Of a stretch of DNA of 64,000 nt, positions 1-8,521 are shown piece after piece. The first letter of the stretch is position 1; every line of letters starts with the position of its first letter. The notes beneath the pieces were generated by a model. It was not told the DNA's origin and ran no database searches. It saw only the letters and a program-made list of their open reading frames with translations. This DNA comes from Bradyrhizobium betae (GTDB lineage: Bacteria; Pseudomonadota; Alphaproteobacteria; Rhizobiales; Xanthobacteraceae), in assembly GCF_008932115.1 (NCBI RefSeq), contig NZ_CP044543.1, forward strand, positions 3,230,501-3,294,500, given 5' to 3'. The translations under genes were made by a program, and so were the position numbers.

Positions 1-333
1 TGCGAAGCCGAGATCGGCTCGAAGCAGTCCGAGACGTTCAAGATCATGGAACGCCGGCTGTTCAAGGCGATCATCAACCCTGCCATGATCGTGACCTGGC
101 TCGCCGGGCTCTATCTCGCCTGGTCCGGCCACTGGTTCACGTTCGGCTGGCTGCACGTAAAACTGGCATTGGTCCTGGCGATGTCCGCGGTCCACGGCTT
201 TTTTTCGCGTTGGCTGAAGGATTTCGCCGCCGACCGGCGCCCGCGGAGCCAGAAATTCTATCGGATTATCAACGAGGTGCCGACCGTCCTGATGATTCTC
301 ATCGTCGTCATGGTGATCGTGAAGCCGTTCTAG
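1..333 (+). CDS. hemJ: Protoporphyrinogen oxidase HemJ, C-terminal part (5' end outside window)
   Basis: The reading frame is open from base 1 and runs to TAG at 333, giving 110 visible residues, so the gene starts left of the window. The visible part has three hydrophobic segments and the family-like stretch SETFKIMERRLFKAIINP, matching the C-terminal half of the HemJ/CopD-like membrane protein that oxidises protoporphyrinogen IX in haem synthesis in many alphaproteobacteria. An ATG at 46 is internal to the conserved region and is not the true start. Its place just before rho fits the alphaproteobacterial haem-rho order. Function is inferred from family resemblance and synteny. Confidence 0.85.
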   Translation, partial: CEAEIGSKQSETFKIMERRLFKAIINPAMIVTWLAGLYLAWSGHWFTFGWLHVKLALVLAMSAVHGFFSRWLKDFAADRRPRSQKFYRIINEVPTVLMILIVVMVIVKPF

Positions 334-378
334 GCAAGATTCTGGGCAATAATCGCGAACGATCGCTCAGCGCTTCGG

Positions 379-408
379 CTTGCGCAGTGAGAAGCGATTT
401 TCTATATT
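379..408 (+). promoter_or_regulatory. Candidate sigma-70-type promoter of rho
   Basis: A CTTGCG box (379-384) and a TATATT box (403-408) are separated by 18 bases in the 259-base gap between hemJ and rho. Initiation here would give a 5' leader of roughly 175 bases. The end of that leader, about 545-592, is conspicuously rich in C, as expected of a Rho-binding region. The assignment is by eye only. Confidence 0.4.
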
Positions 409-592
409 AGCGGCATCCCACCCAACGCAGGCGGATGTGGTTGTGTCTGAGCTTTCCAGAGGCCGGACACCGCATCAGGTTTGAAGCCTCACCGGCGCTC
501 TCCTTGCCAGACCTGCGGACCTTACCTTTTCGCGTCCGCATTTCAGAGCCTCCTCGCACCCCCTCCCAAGGTTACCCCACAGGACCACCCCA

Positions 593-1858
593 ATGCGGGA
601 AATTAAACTCCAGGACCTCAAGTCGAAGACGCCGGCCGAGCTCGTCTCGTTCGCGGAAGAGCACGGGGTCGAGAACGCCAGCACCATGCGCAAGCAGGAA
701 TTGCTGTTCGCCATCCTCAAGCAGCTTGCGCTCGCGGAAACCGATATCGTCGGCGAGGGCGTCGTCGAGGTGCTCTCGGACGGTTTCGGCTTCCTGCGCT
801 CGCCCGATGCGAATTATCTGCCGGGCCCGGACGACATCTACGTTTCGCCGTCGCAGATTCGCCGTTTCGGCCTGCGGACCGGTGACACCATCGAAGGCCA
901 CATCCGCAGCCCGAAAGAGGGCGAGCGCTATTTCGCGCTGCTGAAGGTCAACACGCTCAATTTCGAGGACCCGGAAAAGGCCAAGCACAAGGTCAATTTC
1001 GACAACCTCACGCCGCTGTTTCCGAATCAGCGTTTCCGCATGGAAATCGACGATCCGACGAGAAAAGACCTTTCTGCAAGGGTGATCGACATCGTCGCGC
1101 CGATCGGCAAGGGCCAGCGCGCTCTGATCGTGGCGCCGCCGCGCACGGGTAAAACCGTGCTGATGCAGAACATCGCGCATTCGATCACGCACAACCATCC
1201 CGAATGCTATCTGATCGTGCTGCTGATCGACGAACGTCCGGAAGAAGTCACGGACATGCAGCGCTCGGTGAAGGGCGAGGTCGTGTCCTCGACCTTCGAC
1301 GAGCCGGCGGTGCGTCACGTCCAGGTCGCCGAGATGGTGATCGAGAAGGCCAAGCGACTGGTCGAGCATGGCCGCGACGTGGTCATCCTGCTCGATTCGA
1401 TCACGCGCCTCGGCCGCGCCTACAACACCGTGGTGCCGTCATCCGGCAAGGTGCTGACCGGCGGTGTCGACGCCAACGCCCTGCAGCGCCCGAAGCGCTT
1501 CTTCGGTGCCGCCCGCAACATCGAGGAGGGCGGCTCGCTGACCATCATCGCGACCGCGCTGGTCGATACCGGCAGCCGCATGGACGAAGTCATCTTCGAA
1601 GAGTTCAAGGGCACCGGTAACTCGGAACTGATCCTGGACCGCAAGGTTTCGGACAAGCGCACCTTCCCGGCGATCGATATCTCGCGCTCCGGCACCCGCA
1701 AGGAAGAGCTCATCACCGACCCGCAGGTGCTCAAGAAGATGTACGTGCTCCGCCGCATCCTCAACCCGATGGGCACGATGGACGCGATCGACTTCCTGCT
1801 CGACAAGCTGCGCTCGACCAAGAGCAATTCGGAGTTCTTCGACTCCATGAATACCTGA
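593..1858 (+). CDS. rho: Transcription termination factor Rho
   Basis: The 421-residue product is the normal length for Rho. It has the N-terminal helical domain (about 1-45), the cold-shock-like RNA-binding domain with [24 protein letters not shown] cut here to its core GFGFLR (about 63-90), the Walker A motif APPRTGKT (181-188), a Walker B region ending [13 protein letters not shown] near 263, and the closing Q/R-loop region. Rho is a hexameric RNA helicase that ends transcription at C-rich unstructured RNA. The gene stands alone between hemJ and mnmE and has its own terminator at 1881. Identification is secure from motifs and length. Confidence 0.98.
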   Translation: MREIKLQDLKSKTPAELVSFAEEHGVENASTMRKQELLFAILKQLALAETDIVGEGVVEVLSDGFGFLRSPDANYLPGPDDIYVSPSQIRRFGLRTGDTIEGHIRSPKEGERYFALLKVNTLNFEDPEKAKHKVNFDNLTPLFPNQRFRMEIDDPTRKDLSARVIDIVAPIGKGQRALIVAPPRTGKTVLMQNIAHSITHNHPECYLIVLLIDERPEEVTDMQRSVKGEVVSSTFDEPAVRHVQVAEMVIEKAKRLVEHGRDVVILLDSITRLGRAYNTVVPSSGKVLTGGVDANALQRPKRFFGAARNIEEGGSLTIIATALVDTGSRMDEVIFEEFKGTGNSELILDRKVSDKRTFPAIDISRSGTRKEELITDPQVLKKMYVLRRILNPMGTMDAIDFLLDKLRSTKSNSEFFDSMNT

Positions 1859-1880
1859 GTGCAGTGCAATATAAACGCAG

Positions 1881-1906
1881 AGGGCGCCTTCGGGCGCCCT
1901 TTTTGT
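1881..1906 (+). terminator. Intrinsic terminator of rho
   Basis: An 8-bp perfect stem AGGGCGCC/GGCGCCCT (1881-1888 and 1893-1900) closes a TTCG tetraloop and is followed by TTTTTGTTTG. It begins 22 bases after the rho stop codon. This is a textbook Rho-independent terminator, so rho itself ends without needing Rho. Confidence 0.93.
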
Positions 1907-2169
1907 TTGTGCGGTCTTGCTGCAGCAAATTTGCAGCATGACGAACGGCCCGACATAGATCTGAGTCGTTAAAGCTGTTGATATATCTATGGAATGCTTG
2001 ACGGAGGTCTAGCCCATAGGGCGCAAGCTCAGATCTCGGCAGAAGAATACTGCGGTTTATATTGCACCGCAATATCACCTTTGCTGCGCGTTAGAGCGCA
2101 GCAAAGCCGGGACCTCCTCGCTCGATAACAGCGGGTTTGCCTTTTCTCCGGCAGCCGGACAAATAGGCC
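1907..2169. other. Intergenic region rho-mnmE, no gene seen
   Basis: No credible coding frame is present in this stretch. It is AT-richer than the surroundings. It holds a small perfect inverted repeat, ATATTGC (2059-2065) and GCAATAT (2069-2075), without a following T-run. The mnmE promoter presumably lies here but I cannot fix it. Confidence 0.5.
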
Positions 2170-3474
2170 ATGCATCCGCGAGACCAGACCATCTTTGCGC
2201 TATCGTCCGGGCGTGCACCAAGCGCGATTGCGATCGTGCGCGTCTCCGGGCCGCAGGCTGATCTGGTGCTGACGACGCTCGCAGGCAAGCTGCCGGCGCC
2301 GCGACAGGTCAGCCGCCGGCTGCTCCGGGACAACGCGGGCCAGCCGATCGACGATTCGGTGGTGCTCTGGTTTCCGGGGCCGGGCAGCGCGACCGGTGAG
2401 GACGTCGCCGAATTCCACGTGCATGGCGGCCGTGCGGTGCTCTCGGCGCTTCTCGCCGCTATTTCGGTAATACCGAATACGCGGGCGGCTGAGCCCGGCG
2501 AGTTCACGCGGCGTGCTTTCGAGAACGGCAAGCTCGACTTGACCGAGGCCGAGGGTCTCGACGATCTCATCCATGCCGATACCGACCGACAGCGGCGCCA
2601 GGCGCTGCGGCAATTGCAGGGTCTCCTTGGCGATCGCGCGCGCGACTGGCGCGAGCGCATCATCGAAGCCTCGGCCCTGATCGAGGCCGGCATCGATTTC
2701 TCGGATGAGGGCGACGTGCCCTCCGAATTGATGGCGCCTGCGGTCAAGGCGATCAAAGCGCTTCATGATGAAATCACAGAAGTCCTTGCAGCACAGGGAC
2801 ATTCTGAACGCCTGCGTGACGGCCTGGTGGTTGCGATCGCCGGCGAGCCGAACGTCGGCAAGTCGACGCTGATGAACCAGCTAGCGCGCCGCGAGGTCGC
2901 GATCGTCTCGCCGCACGCCGGCACCACGCGCGACGTGATCGAGGTGCAGCTCGATCTCGACGGCTATCCGGTTACGGTGATCGACACCGCCGGCATTCGT
3001 GAGACCGACGATCCCGTCGAGCAGGAAGGCGTGCGCCGCGCGCGGGCGCGAGCCGAAGACGCCGACCTCGTGCTCTGGCTGGTGGACGGGAAGCGCGCTG
3101 TCGATCCGTCCGGCGGCTCGGTCTGGATTGTACGCAACAAGATTGATCTTGGCGGTGGCGGATCCGATGGCGAGTTCGGAATTTCGGCGAGCCGCGGCGA
3201 CGGAGTTCCGGAACTGGTCGACGCGCTCGTAAAATTCGCTGCCGAATTTTTCGGAGCCAGTGAAGGCGCTTTGGTGACGCGGGCGCGTCAGCGCGATCTG
3301 TTGAGCCAGGCGTCGGGCGGCTTGCGCCGGAGTCTGGAGCTTGTAGAAGAGGGCGAGGAGCTTGCCGCCGAAGAGCTGCGCGCGGCGGCCTACGCCCTTG
3401 GTCGGCTGCTTGGCCGGGTGGACGTCGAGGACGTCCTTGGAGCCATTTTCCAGAAGTTCTGCATCGGAAAGTAG
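2170..3474 (+). CDS. mnmE: tRNA uridine-5-carboxymethylaminomethyl modification GTPase MnmE
   Basis: The 434-aa protein has the N-terminal tetrahydrofolate-binding domain (about 1-118), a helical domain, an embedded Ras-like G domain with GEPNVGKS (225-232), the GTT switch near 251, DTAG near 272 and NKID near 318, and the invariant C-terminal CIGK (431-434). Together with MnmG it installs the cmnm5/nm5 group on U34 of certain tRNAs. The partner mnmG lies 419 bases downstream, separated by a parS-bearing intergenic region rather than a tight operon junction. The ATG at 2170 gives a full-length product. Confidence 0.97.
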   Translation: MHPRDQTIFALSSGRAPSAIAIVRVSGPQADLVLTTLAGKLPAPRQVSRRLLRDNAGQPIDDSVVLWFPGPGSATGEDVAEFHVHGGRAVLSALLAAISVIPNTRAAEPGEFTRRAFENGKLDLTEAEGLDDLIHADTDRQRRQALRQLQGLLGDRARDWRERIIEASALIEAGIDFSDEGDVPSELMAPAVKAIKALHDEITEVLAAQGHSERLRDGLVVAIAGEPNVGKSTLMNQLARREVAIVSPHAGTTRDVIEVQLDLDGYPVTVIDTAGIRETDDPVEQEGVRRARARAEDADLVLWLVDGKRAVDPSGGSVWIVRNKIDLGGGGSDGEFGISASRGDGVPELVDALVKFAAEFFGASEGALVTRARQRDLLSQASGGLRRSLELVEEGEELAAEELRAAAYALGRLLGRVDVEDVLGAIFQKFCIGK

Positions 3475-3476
3475 GA

Positions 3477-3499
3477 CTAGTTCTTCAATGTAGAACTAG
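3477..3499. other. Perfect inverted repeat just after mnmE
   Basis: CTAGTTCT (3477-3484) and AGAACTAG (3492-3499) form an 8-bp perfect stem with a 7-base loop, beginning two bases after the mnmE stop. No T-run follows, so it is a weak terminator candidate and may instead act in RNA processing or stability. Confidence 0.45.
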
Positions 3500-3517
3500 C
3501 GCTTGTTCCACTTCTTG

Positions 3518-3533
3518 TGTTTCACGTGAAACA
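3518..3533. promoter_or_regulatory. parS site 1
   Basis: TGTTTCACGTGAAACA is a perfect 16-bp palindrome and matches the ParB-binding parS consensus known from Bacillus, Caulobacter and rhizobia. The palindrome extends to 18 bp here. It lies 4.1 kb upstream of parB. Confidence 0.93.
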
Positions 3534-3554
3534 CGGGCGGCAGGGGTTGCACTC

Positions 3555-3570
3555 CGTTTCACGTGAAACA
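3555..3570. promoter_or_regulatory. parS site 2
   Basis: CGTTTCACGTGAAACA carries the 14-bp GTTTCACGTGAAAC core with one outer-base change relative to site 1. It is centred 37 bases from site 1. Confidence 0.92.
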
Positions 3571-3610
3571 TTGGTCTCCACGCCCTAACCGCGTCGTCGG
3601 AAGGAATCCT

Positions 3611-3680
3611 TGCGACGAAGCAATCCAGGCTTGTCTCGACAGCAGGATTCTGGATTGCTTCGTTCCGCTCGCAATGACGG
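3611..3680. repeat. Interspersed palindromic repeat, family E (copy 1)
   Basis: The unit begins with TGCGACGAAGCAATCCAG and ends with TGGATTGCTTCG followed by CGCTCGCAATGACG, so the arms are inverted copies of each other. A compact relative of the right arm occurs at 8685-8714. It sits between parS sites 2 and 3 and is non-coding on both strands. Confidence 0.75.
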
Positions 3681-3733
3681 AATTTGGAGCAGGCGCCCCT
3701 GCGGCCATTGAACACCTGCGTCTGTGTCGACGT

Positions 3734-3749
3734 TGTTTCACGTGAAACA
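3734..3749. promoter_or_regulatory. parS site 3
   Basis: TGTTTCACGTGAAACA is identical to site 1 over 16 bp and lies 216 bases from it in the same mnmE-mnmG gap. Confidence 0.93.
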
Positions 3750-3770
3750 CTAGTCACTCCAGCGCACTTC

Positions 3771-3793
3771 CTACTGTGCATGGGGTTGTTTTC
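3771..3793. repeat. 23-base exact repeat, family F (copy 1)
   Basis: The 23 bases that begin CTACTGTGCATGGGGTTG occur again without mismatch at 40805-40827. Both copies are in non-coding DNA. An exact 23-base match within 64 kb is not expected by chance, so it probably belongs to a genome-wide repeat family or a conserved regulatory block. Confidence 0.75.
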
Positions 3794-3821
3794 AGGAAAT
3801 TGCGCGCCGCCGTCCGGCTCG

Positions 3822-3837
3822 CGTTTCACGTGAAACA
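3822..3837. promoter_or_regulatory. parS site 4
   Basis: CGTTTCACGTGAAACA, same core and same outer-base change as site 2. It ends 56 bases before the mnmG start codon, so ParB bound here could overlap the mnmG promoter. Confidence 0.92.
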
Positions 3838-3893
3838 CCCGTCTCGCCAGTTTCTGCTTCCGGCTTTCCGGCCTCTGAGCTAGAAGTCCGCCC

Positions 3894-5774
3894 ATGCGAC
3901 CAGAGCGGGATACTTTCGACGTCATCGTCATCGGCGGCGGCCATGCCGGCTGTGAGGCCGCTTCTGCGGCCGCCCGGATGGGCGCGACGACTGCCCTGGT
4001 GACGCATCGTTTCTCCACGATCGGCGCGATGTCCTGCAATCCCGCCATCGGCGGTCTCGGCAAGGGCCATCTGGTCCGCGAAGTCGATGCGCTGGACGGT
4101 CTGATGGGCCGGGTCGGCGACGCCGGCGGCATCCAGTTTCGCGTTCTGAATCGCCGCAAGGGCCCCGCTGTCCGTGGTCCGCGCGCCCAGGCTGACCGGA
4201 AGCTCTATGCCGCCGCCATGCAGGCCGCGATCCGGGAGACCGGGGGTCTTTCCGTCATCGAGGGTGAGGCCGACGAGCTGATCATGGTCGATGGCCGGGT
4301 GACCGGACTACGCCTGGCGGACGGTCGCGAACTCCGGGCAGGCGCTGTCGTCGTGACCACCGGCACCTTCCTGCGCGGTTTGATCCATCTCGGCGAGAAG
4401 AACTGGCCCGCCGGCCGGGTCGGCGAGGCGCCGGCGATGGGTCTTTCGAGCTCCTTCGAACGCGCCGGCTTCACCCTGGGACGGCTCAAGACCGGTACCC
4501 CGCCGCGTCTGGACGGTACCACGATCGACTGGTCGGCGGTCGAGATGCAGCCCGGAGACGAGCCGCCGGAGCCGTTCTCGGTGCTGACGGAGCGGATCAC
4601 GACGCCGCAGATCCAGTGCGGCATTACCCGGACCATGCCTGCGACCCATGAGGTGATCCGGGCCAATGTCCATCGTTCCCCGATGTACTCCGGCCAGATC
4701 AAGAGCTCCGGACCGCGCTATTGCCCCTCGATCGAAGACAAGATCGTCCGCTTCGGCGACCGCGACGGCCATCAGATCTTTCTGGAGCCGGAAGGCCTCG
4801 ACGACAGCACGGTCTATCCCAACGGCATCTCGACCTCACTCCCCGAGGAGGTCCAGCTCGCGATTCTCGCCACCATTCCCGGCCTTGAGCGGGTCAAGAT
4901 GGTCCGCCCGGGCTACGCCATAGAGTACGACCACATCGATCCCCGCGAGCTCGATCCGACCCTGCAGACCAAGCGCCTGCGTGGTCTCTTCCTGGCCGGG
5001 CAGATCAACGGCACCACCGGATACGAAGAGGCCGCCGGCCAGGGCATCGTCGCCGGCCTGAACGCGGCGCTGGCCGCGAGCGGTGCGGCGTTGACGGTTT
5101 TCGATCGTGCCGACGGCTATCTCGGCGTGATGATCGACGACCTCGTCACTCGCGGTATCAGCGAGCCCTATCGGATGTTCACCTCGCGCGCCGAATACCG
5201 GCTGACCCTGCGGGCCGACAATGCCGATCAGCGCCTCACCGAGAAGGGGATTGCGTTCGGATGCGTCGGAAGCGTCCGAACGCAGCATCACCGCGCCAAG
5301 ATGGATGCCCTGAATGCGGCGAGGGCACTGTCGAAGTCCCTGACCATCACCCCGAACGAGGCGATCAAGCACGGGCTGACCCTGAACCGGGACGGCCAGC
5401 GCCGCTCGGCGTTCGAGCTGATGGCCTATCCGGACATCGGCTGGAGCCAGGTCCGAGCGATCTGGCCGGAGCTGTCGGCGATTGATCCCGTCATTGCCAC
5501 CCATCTCGAGATCGACGCCAAGTACGATGTCTATCTCGAGCGTCAGAGCGCCGATGTGGAAGCCTTCCGGCGCGACGAGGGGATGGTGTTGTCCGAGGTC
5601 GACTACCAGCAGGTCCCCGGTCTCTCGAATGAGGTCCGCGCCAAGCTGGAGAAGGCGCGGCCGTTCACGGTTGGCCACGCCGGCCGGATTGACGGCATGA
5701 CGCCGGCGGCGCTCGGCATCCTCGCCGCCTATCTGCGGCGCGAAGCACGGAAGACTTCCAAGGCAATTGCATAG
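3894..5774 (+). CDS. mnmG: tRNA uridine-5-carboxymethylaminomethyl modification enzyme MnmG (GidA)
   Basis: The 626-aa protein is full length. It begins with the FAD-binding Rossmann motif [10 protein letters not shown] (about 14-23), has the CNPAIGG motif near residue 46, and the second conserved region [16 protein letters not shown] near 369 with the rest of the GidA fold to the C-terminus. It works as an FAD-dependent partner of MnmE in U34 modification of tRNA. It is followed after 9 bases by the rsmG start codon, a pairing (gidA-gidB) typical of the replication-origin region in many bacteria. Confidence 0.98.
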   Translation: MRPERDTFDVIVIGGGHAGCEAASAAARMGATTALVTHRFSTIGAMSCNPAIGGLGKGHLVREVDALDGLMGRVGDAGGIQFRVLNRRKGPAVRGPRAQADRKLYAAAMQAAIRETGGLSVIEGEADELIMVDGRVTGLRLADGRELRAGAVVVTTGTFLRGLIHLGEKNWPAGRVGEAPAMGLSSSFERAGFTLGRLKTGTPPRLDGTTIDWSAVEMQPGDEPPEPFSVLTERITTPQIQCGITRTMPATHEVIRANVHRSPMYSGQIKSSGPRYCPSIEDKIVRFGDRDGHQIFLEPEGLDDSTVYPNGISTSLPEEVQLAILATIPGLERVKMVRPGYAIEYDHIDPRELDPTLQTKRLRGLFLAGQINGTTGYEEAAGQGIVAGLNAALAASGAALTVFDRADGYLGVMIDDLVTRGISEPYRMFTSRAEYRLTLRADNADQRLTEKGIAFGCVGSVRTQHHRAKMDALNAARALSKSLTITPNEAIKHGLTLNRDGQRRSAFELMAYPDIGWSQVRAIWPELSAIDPVIATHLEIDAKYDVYLERQSADVEAFRRDEGMVLSEVDYQQVPGLSNEVRAKLEKARPFTVGHAGRIDGMTPAALGILAAYLRREARKTSKAIA

Positions 5775-5775
5775 G

Positions 5776-5791
5776 CGTTTCACGTGAAACA
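5776..5791. promoter_or_regulatory. parS site 5, overlapping the rsmG start
   Basis: CGTTTCACGTGAAACA has the intact 14-bp core. It starts two bases after the mnmG stop and contains the GTG (5784-5786) that is the only usable start codon I can find for rsmG. Confidence 0.92.
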
Positions 5792-6557
5792 GCGCGGATC
5801 GGGCGGAGACAGACCGCTAACGCGACGACCCGGTGCGGGTGAGGGCGCCGCGCGCCAATCCGAATCGACACCGGCCAAACCGAGGATCGACAAGGCGAGC
5901 GCCAACGATCCATCGCTGGACGCCATCATCGCCGCCGACAAGGCGGCGGCGCTCAAGCTCGCGCCCGTTCCAAATGAAACCGAGGCTCGGCTCGATCGCT
6001 ACATCGCGTTGCTCAGGGAGTGGCAGGCCAAGACCAATCTGGTCGCGCCATCGACCCTGCCGCACCTCTGGACCCGACACATCGCCGACTCGCTTCAGCT
6101 GGTCGATCTCGCGCCCTCGGCAAAGCGCTGGGCCGATCTCGGCAGCGGCGGCGGCTTTCCCGGCGTGGTGCTGGCGTGCGCCATGGCGGGGACGCTGGAC
6201 GCGCGCGTTCATCTGGTCGAGCGAATCGCCAAGAAGGCTGCCTTTTTGCGCGAAGCGATTCGCGTCACCACCTCTCCGGGAGTCGTACATCTGGCTGAGA
6301 TCGGGGATAATGTGGATAGAATCACCGGCCCTGTCGATTGCATCACCGCGCGTGCGCTGGCTCCGCTACATCAACTTATCGGCTTTGCGGAGCCGCTGAT
6401 GCGCCAGGGCGCAAAGGCGTTGTTTCTCAAGGGTCAAGATGTAGAGGCTGAATTGACCGAAGCCGCTAAATATTGGAATATTCAGCCGCAGCTCCATCGA
6501 AGCCGGACGGGCGACGGGTGGATCGTCGAGCTGATGTCCGTCGAGCGGCGCGGGTGA
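5784..6557 (+). CDS. rsmG: 16S rRNA (guanine-527-N7) methyltransferase RsmG (GidB)
   Basis: The conserved domain covers about residues 72-257: RLDRYIALLREWQAKTNLV, the SAM-binding stretch ADLGSGGGFPGVVLA near 115-129 and ITARALAPL near 190. The protein methylates G527 of 16S rRNA. From GTG 5784 it is 257 aa, about 40 residues longer than usual, with a charged low-complexity N-terminus. Reading the codons from 5784 to the domain shows no ATG, GTG or TTG, so this GTG inside parS site 5 is the only conventional start, although no good Shine-Dalgarno precedes it. A non-standard or later CTG/ATC start cannot be excluded. Confidence 0.92.
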   Translation: MKQRGSGGDRPLTRRPGAGEGAARQSESTPAKPRIDKASANDPSLDAIIAADKAAALKLAPVPNETEARLDRYIALLREWQAKTNLVAPSTLPHLWTRHIADSLQLVDLAPSAKRWADLGSGGGFPGVVLACAMAGTLDARVHLVERIAKKAAFLREAIRVTTSPGVVHLAEIGDNVDRITGPVDCITARALAPLHQLIGFAEPLMRQGAKALFLKGQDVEAELTEAAKYWNIQPQLHRSRTGDGWIVELMSVERRG

Positions 6558-6587
6558 GTCGTTCAGGGGTCGAGTGGGGAATTTGCG

Positions 6588-7442
6588 ATGAGCGTGATTG
6601 ACGAGCCGCAGCAACAACAAGCCGCCGAGGTGCCGCAGGGCCACCCGCGCATCCTGGCGCTGGCGAATCAGAAGGGCGGCGTGGGAAAAACAACCACGGC
6701 GATCAACCTCGGAACGGCACTCGCTGCGATTGGCGAGCGTGTCCTGATCGTCGATCTCGATCCGCAGGGCAACGCCTCGACCGGCCTCGGCATCGATCGC
6801 CGCAACCGCTCCTGTTCGACCTACGACGTGCTGATCGGCGAAGCGGCCTTGCGCGAAGCCGTGGTCTCGACCGCGGTGCCGCGGCTGCATATCGCGCCCT
6901 CGACCATGGATCTCTCCGGCCTCGAGCTCGAGCTCGGCACCACGCCAGGCCGCGCGTTCAAGCTGCGCGACGCCATCGGTGCGCTCAACAACAACGTCTC
7001 GCCGGACGCCGACTACACCTATGTGCTGATCGACTGCCCGCCTTCGCTCAACCTGCTCACCGTGAATGCGATGGCGGCGTCGGATGCGATCCTGGTGCCG
7101 CTGCAGTGCGAGTTCTTCGCGCTCGAAGGTCTGTCGCAATTGCTCCAGACGGTGGAGCAGGTGCGTTCGACGCTCAATCCGAACCTGTCGATCCACGGCA
7201 TCGTGCTGACCATGTTCGACTCGCGCAACAACCTCTCGAACCAGGTCGTCGCCGACGTCCGTCAGTTCATGGGCGAGAAGGTCTACAAGACCATGATCCC
7301 GCGCAACGTGCGCATCTCGGAAGCGCCGTCCTACGGCAAGCCGGTGCTGGTCTACGATCTCAAATGCGTCGGCAGCGAAGCTTATCTGCGGCTCGCCACC
7401 GAAGTGATCCAGCGCGAGCGCGAGCTGCGCGTCACGCATTGA
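6588..7442 (+). CDS. parA: Chromosome-partitioning ATPase ParA (Soj)
   Basis: The 284-aa protein carries the deviant Walker A motif KGGVGKTT (29-36), the DLDPQGNAS motif following near 58, and the switch region LIDCPPSLN near 147. These are typical of chromosomal ParA/Soj. It forms nucleoid-associated ATP dimers that move ParB-parS complexes apart. It starts 30 bases after rsmG, likely in one operon with mnmG-rsmG-parA-parB. The gap to parB (176 bases) is filled by a palindromic repeat, unusual within a par operon. Confidence 0.97.
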   Translation: MSVIDEPQQQQAAEVPQGHPRILALANQKGGVGKTTTAINLGTALAAIGERVLIVDLDPQGNASTGLGIDRRNRSCSTYDVLIGEAALREAVVSTAVPRLHIAPSTMDLSGLELELGTTPGRAFKLRDAIGALNNNVSPDADYTYVLIDCPPSLNLLTVNAMAASDAILVPLQCEFFALEGLSQLLQTVEQVRSTLNPNLSIHGIVLTMFDSRNNLSNQVVADVRQFMGEKVYKTMIPRNVRISEAPSYGKPVLVYDLKCVGSEAYLRLATEVIQRERELRVTH

Positions 7443-7450
7443 AGCGGTGC

Positions 7451-7567
7451 CGTAGGGTGGGTTAGCCGAAGGCGAAACCCACCACTGTCTATCTCCGCGG
7501 AAACAGAAGGGGTGGGTTACGTCGAGCAATCGCGCTTCGCGCAATTGCAGGGCTAACCCACCCTACG
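7451..7567. repeat. Interspersed inverted repeat, family D, between parA and parB
   Basis: The left end CGTAGGGTGGGTTAG and the right end CTAACCCACCCTACG are perfect reverse complements of 15 bases, and the interior repeats GGTGGGTTA again near 7511. It occupies nearly the whole gap between parA and parB. No other copy is seen in the window; similar GTAGGGTGGGTTAG elements are common between genes in Bradyrhizobium-type genomes (from memory). Confidence 0.8.
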
Positions 7568-7618
7568 ATTCGAAATTCAGTTCTGGAGTGTTGCACCGTG
7601 AATCCAAGGGAGCTGGCG

Positions 7619-8509
7619 ATGGCCGATGAAGCGCGTTCGCGACTGGGCCGCGGTCTTGCAAGTCTGATCGGTGACGTCGGCGGCGAGGCGCAGCATGTCG
7701 ATCGCCCGCGCGCGCAGCGCAAGGTGCCGATCGAATTCATCAAGCCCAACCCGCGCAATCCGCGCCGCACCTTTTCGGACACGGAGCTCAAGGAGCTGTC
7801 CGAGTCGATCAAGCAGCACGGCGTGATCCAGCCGATCGTGGTGCGCCCCGTGAAGGGCGCGCAGGATCGCTTTGAGATCATTGCCGGCGAACGGCGCTGG
7901 CGTGCCTCGCAGATGGCCGGCCTTCACGACGTGCCGATCGTGCCGGTCGACATCAGCGACAGCGATGCGCTGGAATTCGCGATCGTCGAGAACGTGCAGC
8001 GCGAAGACCTCAATCCGATGGAGGAGGCGCAGGGCTACCATGCGCTCGCCAACGAGTTCAAACGCAGCCAGGACGACATCGCAAAAGTCGTTGGCAAGAG
8101 CCGCAGCCACGTCGCCAACATGATGCGACTCACGAAACTGCCGGCCGAGGTGCAAGCCTTCATCGCCACCGGCGAGCTGACGGCAGGCCACGCCCGCGCG
8201 CTGATCGGCGTGCCCGATCCGCTCGCTGCCGCCAAGCGCATCGTCGAGGAGGGCCTTAACGTCCGCCAGGCCGAGGCGCTCGCACATGAAGAGGGTGTGC
8301 CGGAGCGCAAGCCGCAGAAAGCGCGCAGCAGCACCGGCGGCAAGGAAAAAGACCCCGACACGGTCGATCTCGAGAAGCGCGTCAGCGATGCGCTCGGCCT
8401 CAAGGTCACCGTCAGTCACCGCGACCCCGGCGGCTCCGTGCAGATCAACTACCGCAACCTCGACCAGCTCGACGAAGTGATGAAGCGGCTGGCCAAGGGC
8501 GCGCTGTAG
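7619..8509 (+). CDS. parB: Chromosome-partitioning protein ParB (Spo0J)
   Basis: A start at 7619 is chosen because AAGGGAG (7606-7612) sits six bases upstream; a GTG at 7598 would add seven residues. The 296-aa product has the N-terminal ParA-stimulating LGRGLASLIG box, the CTP-binding GERRWRA motif (about 90-96), the helix-turn-helix with KVVGKSRSHVANMMRLTKLP near 160-180, and a C-terminal dimerisation domain. ParB binds the five parS sites at 3518-5791, spreads as a CTP-dependent clamp and loads condensin. The extreme N-terminal arginine region matches the ParA-contacting peptide of other ParB proteins. Confidence 0.97.
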   Translation: MADEARSRLGRGLASLIGDVGGEAQHVDRPRAQRKVPIEFIKPNPRNPRRTFSDTELKELSESIKQHGVIQPIVVRPVKGAQDRFEIIAGERRWRASQMAGLHDVPIVPVDISDSDALEFAIVENVQREDLNPMEEAQGYHALANEFKRSQDDIAKVVGKSRSHVANMMRLTKLPAEVQAFIATGELTAGHARALIGVPDPLAAAKRIVEEGLNVRQAEALAHEEGVPERKPQKARSSTGGKEKDPDTVDLEKRVSDALGLKVTVSHRDPGGSVQINYRNLDQLDEVMKRLAKGAL

Positions 8510-8521
8510 GCCTTGGCCACC

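Noticed and set aside
3517..3534. Palindromes around CACGTG read as E-box-like regulatory sites or transposon ends
   Set aside because: The 14-bp extended form with parA-parB close by fits parS far better.
3475..3893. CRISPR-like array from the repeated palindromes
   Set aside because: The spacings are uneven (about 37, 179 and 88 bases), no cas genes are present and the repeat is parS.
6302..6320. GGGATAATGTGGATAGA as DnaA boxes
   Set aside because: It lies inside the rsmG coding region, has only near matches and no cluster.
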